From UBA1227 sp964539045 (lineage in GTDB: Bacteria; Bacillota; Clostridia; Oscillospirales; Acutalibacteraceae): a stretch of 17,672 nucleotides of DNA. Every line of letters begins with the position of its first letter. Position 1 is the first letter of the stretch. The notes below the pieces were generated by a model. That model worked only from the letters and a program-made list of their open reading frames with translations. It had not been told where the DNA came from and did not search any database. The translations under genes were made by a program, and so were the position numbers. The DNA lies in the NCBI GenBank assembly GCA_964539045.1, contig CAZIHW010000061.1, forward strand, positions 1-17,672. The letters run 5' to 3'. Positions 6,605 to 13,268 of this stretch are shown here, piece after piece.

Positions 6605-7309
6605 ATGGGTAAGGACGTAATAATAGCTTGTGACTTTTCGAGCGCTGAGGAAACCTTTGCATTTCTTGACAAGTTTGAAAATTCATCGAGAAAGCCCTTT
6701 GTGAAGATAGGCATGGAACTCTTTTATGCGGAGGGTCCTCAGATAGTTAAGGAGATAAAGAAGAGGGGCCACAAAATCTTTCTTGATTTGAAGCTTCATG
6801 ATATACCGAATACAGTGAAAAAGACAATGTCTGTATTGTCAAAGCTCGATGTGGATATGACCAATCTCCATGCGGCCGGAACCAAGCAAATGATGGAGGC
6901 GGCTGTTTTGGGGCTTACAAGGGAAGACGGAACAAGACCTTTGCTTATAGCTGTTACCCAATTGACTTCAACCGATCAGGAGAGTCTGGAGAAAGATATA
7001 CTCATAGAAAAACCTATTGATGAGGTTGTTATGCAATATGCGGAGAATGCGAAAAATTCCGGACTTGATGGTGTAGTATGCTCTCCTCTCGAGGCAGAAA
7101 AAGTTCATTCCCGCTGCGGAGATAAATTTTTAACCGTGACTCCGGGAGTTCGTTTCGCAGACGGGGAAAAGGGAGATCAGAAACGGGTTATGACTCCCGC
7201 TCAGGCTAAGGAAATAGGTTCTGACTATATAGTTGTGGGAAGGCCTATAACACAGGCAGAAGATCCGATTGCAGCATATGAGCGCTGTGTATCTGAATTT
7301 GTAGATTGA
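6605..7309 (+). CDS. pyrF: Orotidine 5'-phosphate decarboxylase
   Basis: This 234-residue TIM-barrel enzyme decarboxylates OMP to UMP, the last step of the pathway. The catalytic tetrad is visible: Asp10 in ACDF-type context, Lys34 in FVKIG, and Asp61-Lys63-Asp66 in FLDLKLHDIP. Phosphate-binding stretches are TPGVR (179-183) and VGRPI (211-215). It is the short bacterial type (B. subtilis-like), without the extra insertion of the long PyrF family. The ATG follows the pyrD stop with no gap; the ribosome-binding site GGAGG is about 11 nt upstream inside the end of pyrD. The gene ends 14 nt before pyrE. Confidence 0.96.
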   Translation: MGKDVIIACDFSSAEETFAFLDKFENSSRKPFVKIGMELFYAEGPQIVKEIKKRGHKIFLDLKLHDIPNTVKKTMSVLSKLDVDMTNLHAAGTKQMMEAAVLGLTREDGTRPLLIAVTQLTSTDQESLEKDILIEKPIDEVVMQYAENAKNSGLDGVVCSPLEAEKVHSRCGDKFLTVTPGVRFADGEKGDQKRVMTPAQAKEIGSDYIVVGRPITQAEDPIAAYERCVSEFVD

Positions 7310-7323
7310 CAGGAGGACTGATT

Positions 7324-7962
7324 ATGACCGCGACAGAAAAACTTATAGCCAAAGACTTGCTGTCTATTAAGGCAGTATTCTTCAGACCGGAAGAACCTTT
7401 TACATGGGCTTCGGGAATTAAGAGCCCTGTTTATTGTGATAACCGACTTACACTCACAGCTCCGTCTGTTCGAAATGATGTGGAAAATTCATTGGTTGAG
7501 ATTATAAAGAAAGAGTATCCCGAGGTTGAAGTTGTTATGGGTACCTCAACAGCGGGAATAGCACATGCTGCAATTGTAGGCCATATCATGGGTCTTCCTA
7601 TGGGATACGTTCGCTCAGGCGCCAAAGACCATGGCAGACAAAATCAAATAGAAGGCAAGCTTGAGAGCGGACAAAAGGTTGTAGTTGTTGAGGATTTGAT
7701 TTCAACCGGGGGAAGCGTTATCGAGGTGGTAAACGTCCTGAGAGATGCGGGTGCAGATGTTCTCGGTGTTGTGTCCATATTTACCTACGGAATGCAAAAG
7801 GGCATAGAGAGACTTAAAGAGGCAAATGTACGCAATATATCCCTTACAAACTTCGATTGCATTGCCGAGGTGGCAGCACAGGAAGGATACATTAAAGAAG
7901 AGGATATAGAGAGGTTAATTAAATTCAGAAATAATCCGTCTGATGAAAGCTGGGTGAAATAA
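7324..7962 (+). CDS. pyrE: Orotate phosphoribosyltransferase
   Basis: This 212-residue type I phosphoribosyltransferase joins orotate and PRPP to form OMP. The PRPP-binding motif VVVVEDLISTGGS is at residues 119-131, and the catalytic flexible loop AKDHGRQNQIEG is at 100-111 with Lys101 and His103. GTSTAGIAHAA (73-83) forms the PPi-binding loop region. ATG 7324 is selected because AGGAGG (7311-7316) is 7 nt upstream; an in-frame TTG at 7306 would start 18 nt earlier inside the pyrF end without its own site. The stop overlaps the pyrB start by one base (TAATG). The length is normal. Confidence 0.96.
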   Translation: MTATEKLIAKDLLSIKAVFFRPEEPFTWASGIKSPVYCDNRLTLTAPSVRNDVENSLVEIIKKEYPEVEVVMGTSTAGIAHAAIVGHIMGLPMGYVRSGAKDHGRQNQIEGKLESGQKVVVVEDLISTGGSVIEVVNVLRDAGADVLGVVSIFTYGMQKGIERLKEANVRNISLTNFDCIAEVAAQEGYIKEEDIERLIKFRNNPSDESWVK

Positions 7963-8876
7963 TGAAAGATTTAATTGATATAAGGGACTTGAGCGAGAGC
8001 GATATAGAGAATCTTATAGATACAGCAGAGGACATAATCAGTGATCCTGAGAAGTATTCAAAAAAGTGTGCCGGAAAGAAAATTGCCACACTCTTTTATG
8101 AGCCGTCAACAAGGACAAGACTGAGCTTTGAGGCCGCCATGATAGAACTCGGCGGCAGTGTGATAGGATTCTCATCGGCGACTGACAGCTCTGTTTCAAA
8201 GGGTGAAAGCGTTGCCGATACTGCTAAAACCGTGGAGTGCTTTGCGGACATCATTGCTATGAGACATCCAAAGGAGGGCGCTCCCTTTGTTGCCGCATCA
8301 AATATAAATATACCCGTAATAAATGCCGGTGACGGCGGTCATAATCATCCGACCCAGACACTCACTGACTTGCTTACGATAAAAAGGGAAAAGGGACGTC
8401 TTGATAATCTTGTTATAGGATGCTGCGGAGACCTTAAATTCGGAAGAACCGTACATTCATTGATAGGCGCCATGTCGAGATATGCCAATGTTAAGTTTAT
8501 ACTTATCTCTCCGGAGGAATTAAAAATCCCCGAGCATGTACGCACGGAGATACTTGATAAGAATAACATTCCTTATGAAGAGGTTACCGGCCTTGAAGAG
8601 GCAATGCCTGAGCTTGACATACTGTATATGACAAGGGTTCAAAGGGAGAGATTCTTCAACGAGGCTGATTATGTAAGACTTAAGGATACATATATACTTA
8701 ACAGCGAAAAGCTCACAAATGCCAAGAAGGATCTGGCAATTTTACATCCGTTGCCGAGAGTAAATGAGATTTCAACCGAGGTGGATGCTGATCCGCGGGC
8801 TTGCTATTTCAGGCAGGTTAAGAACGGAAAGTATATAAGAATGGCACTTATAATGAAGCTTCTCGGCATTGATTAA
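7962..8876 (+). CDS. pyrB: Aspartate carbamoyltransferase catalytic chain
   Basis: This 304-residue catalytic chain condenses carbamoyl phosphate and aspartate, the committed step. The carbamoyl phosphate motif FYEPSTRTRLSFE is at residues 45-57, the mobile loop Ser79-Lys80 (SSVSKGES) is in place, Arg101-His102 sits in AMRHPKEG, HNHPTQ is at 127-132, and HPLPRVNE is at 262-269. The Leu-Pro after His in the last motif is the aspartate-site hallmark that separates this enzyme from ornithine transcarbamylases. The start overlaps the pyrE stop and has only a weak upstream purine site (GGTGA), so translation is probably coupled. pyrI follows 14 nt later, so this is the class B (catalytic plus regulatory) holoenzyme as in E. 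coli. Confidence 0.96.
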   Translation: MKDLIDIRDLSESDIENLIDTAEDIISDPEKYSKKCAGKKIATLFYEPSTRTRLSFEAAMIELGGSVIGFSSATDSSVSKGESVADTAKTVECFADIIAMRHPKEGAPFVAASNINIPVINAGDGGHNHPTQTLTDLLTIKREKGRLDNLVIGCCGDLKFGRTVHSLIGAMSRYANVKFILISPEELKIPEHVRTEILDKNNIPYEEVTGLEEAMPELDILYMTRVQRERFFNEADYVRLKDTYILNSEKLTNAKKDLAILHPLPRVNEISTEVDADPRACYFRQVKNGKYIRMALIMKLLGID

Positions 8877-8890
8877 AGGAGGTAGCAATA

Positions 8891-9310
8891 ATGATCATAG
8901 GAACCATTGTAAACGGAATTGTAATTGATCATATACCCGCAGGCAGGGGAATGGAATTATACAAGTATCTCGGACTTGACGAGCTTGATTGTGAAGTTGC
9001 CTTAATAAAGAATGCACAGAGCAGTAAGCGCGGTAAGAAAGATATATTGAAAATCAACGAGCTTATTGATTTAAACTATGAAATACTCGGATATATAGAT
9101 CCCAGAATAACCGTAAACATTGTAACTAACGGAGAGCGTACAAAAAAGATACATCCTGCTTTGCCTGAGACAATAACAGGAGTTATTAAATGCAACAATC
9201 CGAGGTGCATCACATCTGTCGAGCAGGAACTTAAGCATTGCTTTAAGCTTACTGACAGACAAAACGGAACTTACAGATGTGTTTACTGCGAGACAAAAGC
9301 GAAAAAGTAA
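8891..9310 (+). CDS. pyrI: Aspartate carbamoyltransferase regulatory chain
   Basis: This 139-residue regulatory chain binds the allosteric effectors CTP/UTP and ATP in its N-terminal domain and docks on the PyrB trimer through a C-terminal zinc site. VIDHIPAG (residues 11-18) matches the effector-binding start of the E. coli chain. The four zinc ligands are Cys101, Cys106, Cys130 and Cys133 in CNNPRC and CVYC. It lacks roughly the first half-dozen residues of the E. coli chain. A strong site AGGAGGT lies 7 nt before the ATG. It is the last gene of the operon. No clear hairpin terminator is seen in the next 60 bases, so transcription may continue toward the lipase promoter region. Confidence 0.95.
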   Translation: MIIGTIVNGIVIDHIPAGRGMELYKYLGLDELDCEVALIKNAQSSKRGKKDILKINELIDLNYEILGYIDPRITVNIVTNGERTKKIHPALPETITGVIKCNNPRCITSVEQELKHCFKLTDRQNGTYRCVYCETKAKK

Positions 9311-9369
9311 ATTGCTAAAAACCTTATAACTACGCAACTTTTACATGTGACAAACTTGACCGGAGTATA

Positions 9370-9398
9370 TTGTCAAATAGGCCATTTTGTAATAGAAT
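9370..9398 (+). promoter_or_regulatory. Promoter of the lipase gene
   Basis: TTGTCA (9370-9375) and TAGAAT (9393-9398) are each one base from consensus and are spaced by exactly 17 bp. The start would fall near 9405, giving a leader of about 85 nt that contains three tandem repeats. Confidence 0.65.
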
Positions 9399-9400
9399 AT

Positions 9401-9452
9401 ACTTTAGTCAAAAATCGACTTTAGCCAAAAAATCGACTTTAGTCAAAAATGG
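9401..9452 (+). repeat. Three tandem 17/18-bp repeats in the lipase leader
   Basis: The units are ACTTTAGTCAAAAATCG (9401-9417), ACTTTAGCCAAAAAATCG (9418-9435) and ACTTTAGTCAAAAATGG (9436-9452). They begin right after the -10 box, so they cover the transcription start and the first part of the mRNA. Role unknown; an operator or an RNA element is possible. Confidence 0.7.
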
Positions 9453-9490
9453 CAAAGACAAAAAAATAGAACAAAAAAAGGGGTTTCATT

Positions 9491-10699
9491 ATGAAAAAGG
9501 AATTTGAGTTTGACAGACTCAACAATTATCCTATCGTGCTTTTCCATGGATTTGCAGGATTTGGTGATCAGGAAATCGCAAGCAGATATGTACCTTATGC
9601 AGGTTTCTTTTCAACAAATATCAAGAAGTTCTTTGAAAAGTATGACAAGGAATTTTATTGCCCGTCAATGAGTGGTTTCGCCTCAATGTGGGACAGAGCC
9701 TGTGAGATGTGGGCAGCAATAGTCGGCGGTACGGTTGACTATGGTAAGGTTCATTCCGAGAAGATGGGTCATGCCCGTTACGGTCGTACATATGAGGGCT
9801 GCTTTAAAGATTGGGGTTCCCTTGACGAAGAGGGAAAGATTAAGAAGATTAATGTTATAGGTCACTCTTTCGGTGGTCCTACAGTCAGATTCTTCGTAAA
9901 CATGGTTGTTCGCGGTTCAGAAGAGGAGCGCCTTGGAACACCTGCTGAAGAGCTTTCAGAATTTTTCAAGGGCGGACATAAGAACTGGATTCATTCCTGT
10001 ATAACACTCGCATCGGCAAATGACGGTATTTCATTCCTGTATGCTATTGAAAAGCCTGCCGAGAAGATTGCAAAAGCACTTCTTACATTCCTTTCAGTTT
10101 TGGGCAATGTACCTTTTGCAGCTATCTACGATCCTCAGCTTGAGCAGCACGGCATAGGTTGTGCACCTGCCGACAGAAAGTGGCAGATTAAGGTTGACAG
10201 GGACGCTATAAACAAGTATTGGGATTCTGATGACTGTGTTCTTAATGACCTCTATATACACAAGGCAAGAGAGAGAATGGCTGATTGGAAGGCTTTTGAG
10301 AATATTTATTATTTCTCATATTCTGCTACCAAGACCTACAAAGACGACAAGGGTCATTGGCATGCAAAGAAAGATTGCATTTTCTTTATGAAACCGACTG
10401 CTGCTATAGTAGGTAAGTTTGAGGGTTGCAAAGCAGATGCAAATCATGCCGAGGTAGGACCTGAGTGGATGGAAAATGACGGTCTTGTAAATACCATTAC
10501 AGAGCAGGCTCCGAAGAGAGAAAACTGGGAGCCATGGCATGGCGAACATGACTTGAAGCCGGGCATTTGGTATGACATGCCTGTTGAAGACAAGGATCAT
10601 ATGTCATATTGCGGAACAGGTGAAAGCCGTGAAGCTTATGCATTGTTCTGGTACAATATAATGAGAAGACTTGATAATCTTCCGTCTATAGATCTTTAA
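9491..10699 (+). CDS. Family I.5-like zinc lipase / alpha-beta hydrolase without signal peptide
   Basis: This 402-residue protein resembles the Geobacillus/Staphylococcus lipase group, which hydrolyses acylglycerols. The oxyanion-hole motif HGFAGF is at residues 19-24, and the nucleophile Ser126 is in GHSFGG. Asp330 (ENDGLVNT) and His370 (DKDHMSY) complete the triad at the family positions. The zinc site typical of the thermophilic lipases is retained: Asp68 in WDRACE, His88 and His94 in HSEKMGHARYGRT, and Asp253 in VLNDLY. The N-terminus (MKKEFEFDRLNNYPIVLFHG) begins where the mature secreted lipases begin and has no hydrophobic signal, so the enzyme should stay in the cytoplasm, which is unusual for this group. 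The ribosome-binding site is AAGGGG, 7 nt upstream. It is a single-gene unit with its own promoter and a following hairpin. The true substrate is unknown. Confidence 0.8.
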   Translation: MKKEFEFDRLNNYPIVLFHGFAGFGDQEIASRYVPYAGFFSTNIKKFFEKYDKEFYCPSMSGFASMWDRACEMWAAIVGGTVDYGKVHSEKMGHARYGRTYEGCFKDWGSLDEEGKIKKINVIGHSFGGPTVRFFVNMVVRGSEEERLGTPAEELSEFFKGGHKNWIHSCITLASANDGISFLYAIEKPAEKIAKALLTFLSVLGNVPFAAIYDPQLEQHGIGCAPADRKWQIKVDRDAINKYWDSDDCVLNDLYIHKARERMADWKAFENIYYFSYSATKTYKDDKGHWHAKKDCIFFMKPTAAIVGKFEGCKADANHAEVGPEWMENDGLVNTITEQAPKRENWEPWHGEHDLKPGIWYDMPVEDKDHMSYCGTGESREAYALFWYNIMRRLDNLPSIDL

Positions 10700-10708
10700 A
10701 GATCAGAT

Positions 10709-10743
10709 AACCCTCTGCTGCATTATTGATGCGGCAGGGGGTT
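10709..10743 (+). terminator. Terminator-like hairpin after the lipase gene
   Basis: A 15-bp stem with two G-U pairs (AACCCTCTGCTGCAT with ATGCGGCAGGGGGTT) encloses a 5-nt loop. The downstream T-tract is poor (TTCATTTAT), so termination may be incomplete. Confidence 0.65.
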
Positions 10744-10749
10744 CATTTA

Positions 10750-10758
10750 TGTTATAAT
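10750..10758 (+). promoter_or_regulatory. Extended -10 promoter of the sirtuin gene
   Basis: TGTTATAAT is a TGn element joined to a perfect -10 box. No -35 match is found at the right distance, which is acceptable for extended -10 promoters. The start would lie near 10765, about 48 nt before the ATG. Confidence 0.55.
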
Positions 10759-10812
10759 AACTTTGCGGCGAAAATTCGCGCATTCAGCCTGGGATTGTTG
10801 GGGGAGTAAATT

Positions 10813-11523
10813 ATGACGCTTCAGGAAATTATTGATGAGAGTAAAAATATAGTTTTTTTCGGCGGTGCAGGTGTTTCAACGGAAAGTGGTATACCTGACT
10901 TTCGCTCTGTTGACGGTTTATATAATCAAAAATACGATTATCCTCCTGAAACCATACTTTCACACACATTTTTTACAAAAATGACGGAGGAGTTTTTCAG
11001 GTTCTATAATGAAAAGATGCTGATAGAAGGCGTGGAGCCTAACGCAGCACATCTTAAGCTTGCGGAACTGGAAAAGGCAGGCAAGCTTAAAGCGATTATC
11101 ACTCAGAATATAGACGGGTTACATCAAAAGGCCGGAAGCAAAAACGTATTTGAATTGCACGGATCTACTCTGAAAAATTATTGTACAGGCTGTGGCAAGT
11201 TTTATGATTTTGACTATATGAAGTCGGCGCAGGGTGTGCCTACATGTGAGGATTGCGGAGCTATAATCAAGCCGGACGTTGTATTGTACGAGGAAGGGCT
11301 TGATGATGATACCTGTTCCGGAGCTTTAAAAGCCATAAGTGAGGCTGATTGTCTTATAGTTGCCGGAACGAGTCTCACTGTATATCCGGCCGCCGGTTTT
11401 ATAAGGTACTTCAGAGGTAAACATTTTGTGTTGATAAATAGAGATGTAACTCAGGCAGATGAGCTTGCGACTTTGTGTATTCATGATAGTGTAGGCAAAG
11501 TTTTAGGTGAAATTGTTGTCTGA
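10813..11523 (+). CDS. SIR2-family NAD-dependent protein deacylase (sirtuin)
   Basis: This 236-residue sirtuin removes acyl groups from lysines, consuming NAD+ and yielding nicotinamide and O-acyl-ADP-ribose. The NAD-binding motif GAGVSTESGIPDFRS is at residues 18-32, TQNIDGLHQKAG at 97-108 and catalytic His116 in ELHGS. The zinc ribbon is Cys124, Cys127, Cys145 and Cys148, and GTSLTVYPAAGF (185-196) binds the ribose. The Tyr-x-x-Arg pair that gives CobB/SIRT5-type enzymes their desuccinylase activity reads Tyr65-Asn-Glu-Lys68 here, so deacetylation is more likely (inference). GGGGGAG lies 7 nt before the ATG. The gene has its own promoter and converges on the SDR gene through a shared terminator. 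CobB/SrtN naming is avoided because orthology cannot be settled here. Confidence 0.93.
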   Translation: MTLQEIIDESKNIVFFGGAGVSTESGIPDFRSVDGLYNQKYDYPPETILSHTFFTKMTEEFFRFYNEKMLIEGVEPNAAHLKLAELEKAGKLKAIITQNIDGLHQKAGSKNVFELHGSTLKNYCTGCGKFYDFDYMKSAQGVPTCEDCGAIIKPDVVLYEEGLDDDTCSGALKAISEADCLIVAGTSLTVYPAAGFIRYFRGKHFVLINRDVTQADELATLCIHDSVGKVLGEIVV

Positions 11524-11535
11524 CAGGATAAAGAA

Positions 11536-11565
11536 AAAGCCGTTGGAGTTTCCTCCAACGGCTTT
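11536..11565. terminator. Bidirectional terminator between sirtuin and SDR genes
   Basis: AAAGCCGTTGGAG and CTCCAACGGCTTT form a perfect 13-bp stem around a 4-nt loop. A-rich flank on the left and T-rich sequence on the right allow it to end both converging transcripts. Confidence 0.9.
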
Positions 11566-11584
11566 AAGTGTTTTATACGTACGA

Positions 11585-13132
11585 TTAGTTGTTCTTGTAC
11601 TCGTCGTAATCTCTGTAAATGTCCTCTGTGTGAACATAATCCTCGTTCTTGCCGTGGTCTGCATACCAAACCTGAGCGAAGAATGGGTTAACCTTAGCGA
11701 TAGCGTCGTAGTTCCAAGGCATAGGATCACACTCTGGGCACCAATGTCCGCCCTTGAGAACTGTGTTAACAGACATATCGAACTCATGTCCGAATGCGCA
11801 CTTCCAATGAGAAGGAGCATAAACGTCTGCAGGCTTCTTGGAATCAAGATACTCACCGCCACGGAACTTAGCAGCTTCCTGAAGATCTTTAGCTGTGAGA
11901 TCTGCAAGCTTCTTGCTCTCATCATAACCATGATCAAGCTTATACTTGTCGGCTTCTGATATATCATTGTTCGGAGGTGTAAGATCCCAATCTTCCCACT
12001 TATCAGAGAGCTTCTTGTAGTGATCCATTCCGAATGAATCCTTGTCGCCCCAATAAGCAACCATACGATCTGTATCGTTGTTTGCAATCCATGTTCTTGT
12101 ACCGAAACGCTTGTCCTTAGCTATCATGCCGAGAGCTTCACGTGCGATCTGGCTGATACCCGGAGCCTTAACAACAAATGAAAGCTTATAGAACCAAGGT
12201 ACCTTGCTTGCCATCTCTTTGAAGTACTGTTCAACAGGAATGTTCTGACGGAAGTGGAGATAGTTCTCAAGAACATCTGAGTCTGCATACCACTGACCGT
12301 GGAAGTTTCTGTCGATGAACCAGTTCGGCTTGAATACGAGCTGAGATGCGTTGTGACCCATACCGATAGCGTTAAGAAGAAGGTCTTCAAAACGATAGAG
12401 TGTGATTCTGTAATCAGGGCCTGAACCGATGTTGTAGAAGTTTCTGTAGAACTCATCAGGAATATCGTCGTTGCAGAGATGATCCATAAGGATAGCAGAA
12501 TCATCTACAGTAGCCCACTCAAGGCATTCCTGCATCGGAACGTGGAACATGATAGGATCCATGTTCTTAAGAATCTCAGGATAGAGAATACCTGACTGAC
12601 GCATTGAAACCCACTTTTTAAGACCTGACTCTGCGAATACGCGCTCTGCACGGATCTTTGAAATAGCATAGTGGTCATAGATAGAAACCTTAAGAGGGTC
12701 ACCTGTACGTCCCCAATGGATACCTACAGGACGGTTACCGGTTTCAGCAACTGTACCTATGTAGCAAGCTGTGATCTCATCAGGATTCGGCTGAGCCTTA
12801 ATAGCCTTGATGATATTTTCAGCTGCGAGAACGTTTGTCTTAAGAGTCTTCTTAGGATAGTAGTCGGCAGCAGGAGATACAAGTCCGCCTATGTGAAGAA
12901 CATAGTCTGCACCTGTAACACAGTCAAGGATGCTATCATAATCGTTAAAGTCGCCCCAAACGATGCGAACACGAGGATCGCCGAGATATGGAGCAAAAAG
13001 ATCTCTGTTCTTCTTAGAATCACGGAGAAGAACAACGATGTTGAGGTCAGGGCGGTTTTCATGAATCTGCTTGAAAGCAGCCCAACCCATAGTACCGGAA
13101 GCGCCGGTAATAAACGCGGTTTTGTTAGCCAT
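11585..13132 (-). CDS. Extended SDR (NAD-dependent epimerase/dehydratase-like) with C-terminal zinc finger
   Basis: This is a two-part protein of 515 residues. Residues 1 to about 340 are an extended short-chain dehydrogenase: nucleotide loop GASGTMG (10-16), acidic DF at 61-62, and catalytic YAISK at 155-159 within YDHYAISKIRAE. These fit NAD(P)-dependent sugar epimerases, dehydratases or reductases; the substrate is unknown. After a charged linker, residues 412-470 (LTAKDLQEAAKFRGGEYL, then HWKCAFGHEF and GGHWCPEC) match a treble-clef/zinc-ribbon repeat with ligands Cys445, His449, Cys465 and Cys468, seen elsewhere in nucleic-acid-associated and phage proteins. ATG 13132 has GGAGG 8 nt upstream; an in-frame TTG at 13147 lies inside that site and is rejected. 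It is a single-gene unit between a strong promoter and a bidirectional terminator. Confidence 0.82.
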   Translation of the reverse strand: MANKTAFITGASGTMGWAAFKQIHENRPDLNIVVLLRDSKKNRDLFAPYLGDPRVRIVWGDFNDYDSILDCVTGADYVLHIGGLVSPAADYYPKKTLKTNVLAAENIIKAIKAQPNPDEITACYIGTVAETGNRPVGIHWGRTGDPLKVSIYDHYAISKIRAERVFAESGLKKWVSMRQSGILYPEILKNMDPIMFHVPMQECLEWATVDDSAILMDHLCNDDIPDEFYRNFYNIGSGPDYRITLYRFEDLLLNAIGMGHNASQLVFKPNWFIDRNFHGQWYADSDVLENYLHFRQNIPVEQYFKEMASKVPWFYKLSFVVKAPGISQIAREALGMIAKDKRFGTRTWIANNDTDRMVAYWGDKDSFGMDHYKKLSDKWEDWDLTPPNNDISEADKYKLDHGYDESKKLADLTAKDLQEAAKFRGGEYLDSKKPADVYAPSHWKCAFGHEFDMSVNTVLKGGHWCPECDPMPWNYDAIAKVNPFFAQVWYADHGKNEDYVHTEDIYRDYDEYKNN

Positions 13133-13155
13133 TGGTTTTTCCTCCAAAACATTTA

Positions 13156-13169
13156 ATTTTGCGCAAAAT
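13156..13169. promoter_or_regulatory. 14-bp palindrome in the SDR gene leader
   Basis: ATTTTGCGCAAAAT is a perfect palindrome. It lies just downstream of the predicted start point (about 13171 on the minus strand), a classic repressor position. No protein is known to bind it. Confidence 0.5.
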
Positions 13170-13177
13170 GCACCTAC

Positions 13178-13206
13178 ATTTTAACATTATTGTTGTACGA
13201 GTTCAA
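13178..13206 (-). promoter_or_regulatory. Promoter of the SDR-zinc finger gene
   Basis: On the minus strand TTGAAC (13206-13201) and TAAAAT (13183-13178) are 17 bp apart, with TGT directly before the -10 (extended -10). The start would be near 13171, leaving a 39-nt leader. Confidence 0.65.
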
Positions 13207-13211
13207 TAGTA

Positions 13212-13233
13212 TGAACAAAAATATTTTTGTTCA
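13212..13233. repeat. 22-bp perfect palindrome upstream of the SDR promoter
   Basis: Half-site TGAACAAAAAT is followed directly by its exact reverse complement. It ends 5 bp upstream of the -35 box of the SDR gene and about 35 bp after the stop of the signal-peptidase-like gene on the same strand. It could be a regulator site or the hairpin that ends the upstream transcript; the following T-tract is weak. Confidence 0.6.
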
Positions 13234-13268
13234 CATAAGGTCTCTTTTTTGAAACAACTTTTCAGACT

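Noticed and set aside
6022..6714. 230-codon minus-strand frame opposite pyrD
   Set aside because: It is a mirror frame of a conserved gene with no ribosome-binding site and a Ser/Ile-rich shadow composition.
9401..9452. Tandem repeats before the lipase gene as a minimal CRISPR array
   Set aside because: The units abut directly with no spacers, and no cas gene is in the window.
11503..12504. Several long open frames overlapping the SDR gene on both strands (for example 11503-12087 and 11507-11959)
   Set aside because: They lie inside a well-supported SDR gene in other frames, have no ribosome-binding sites and give low-complexity or unrecognisable protein.
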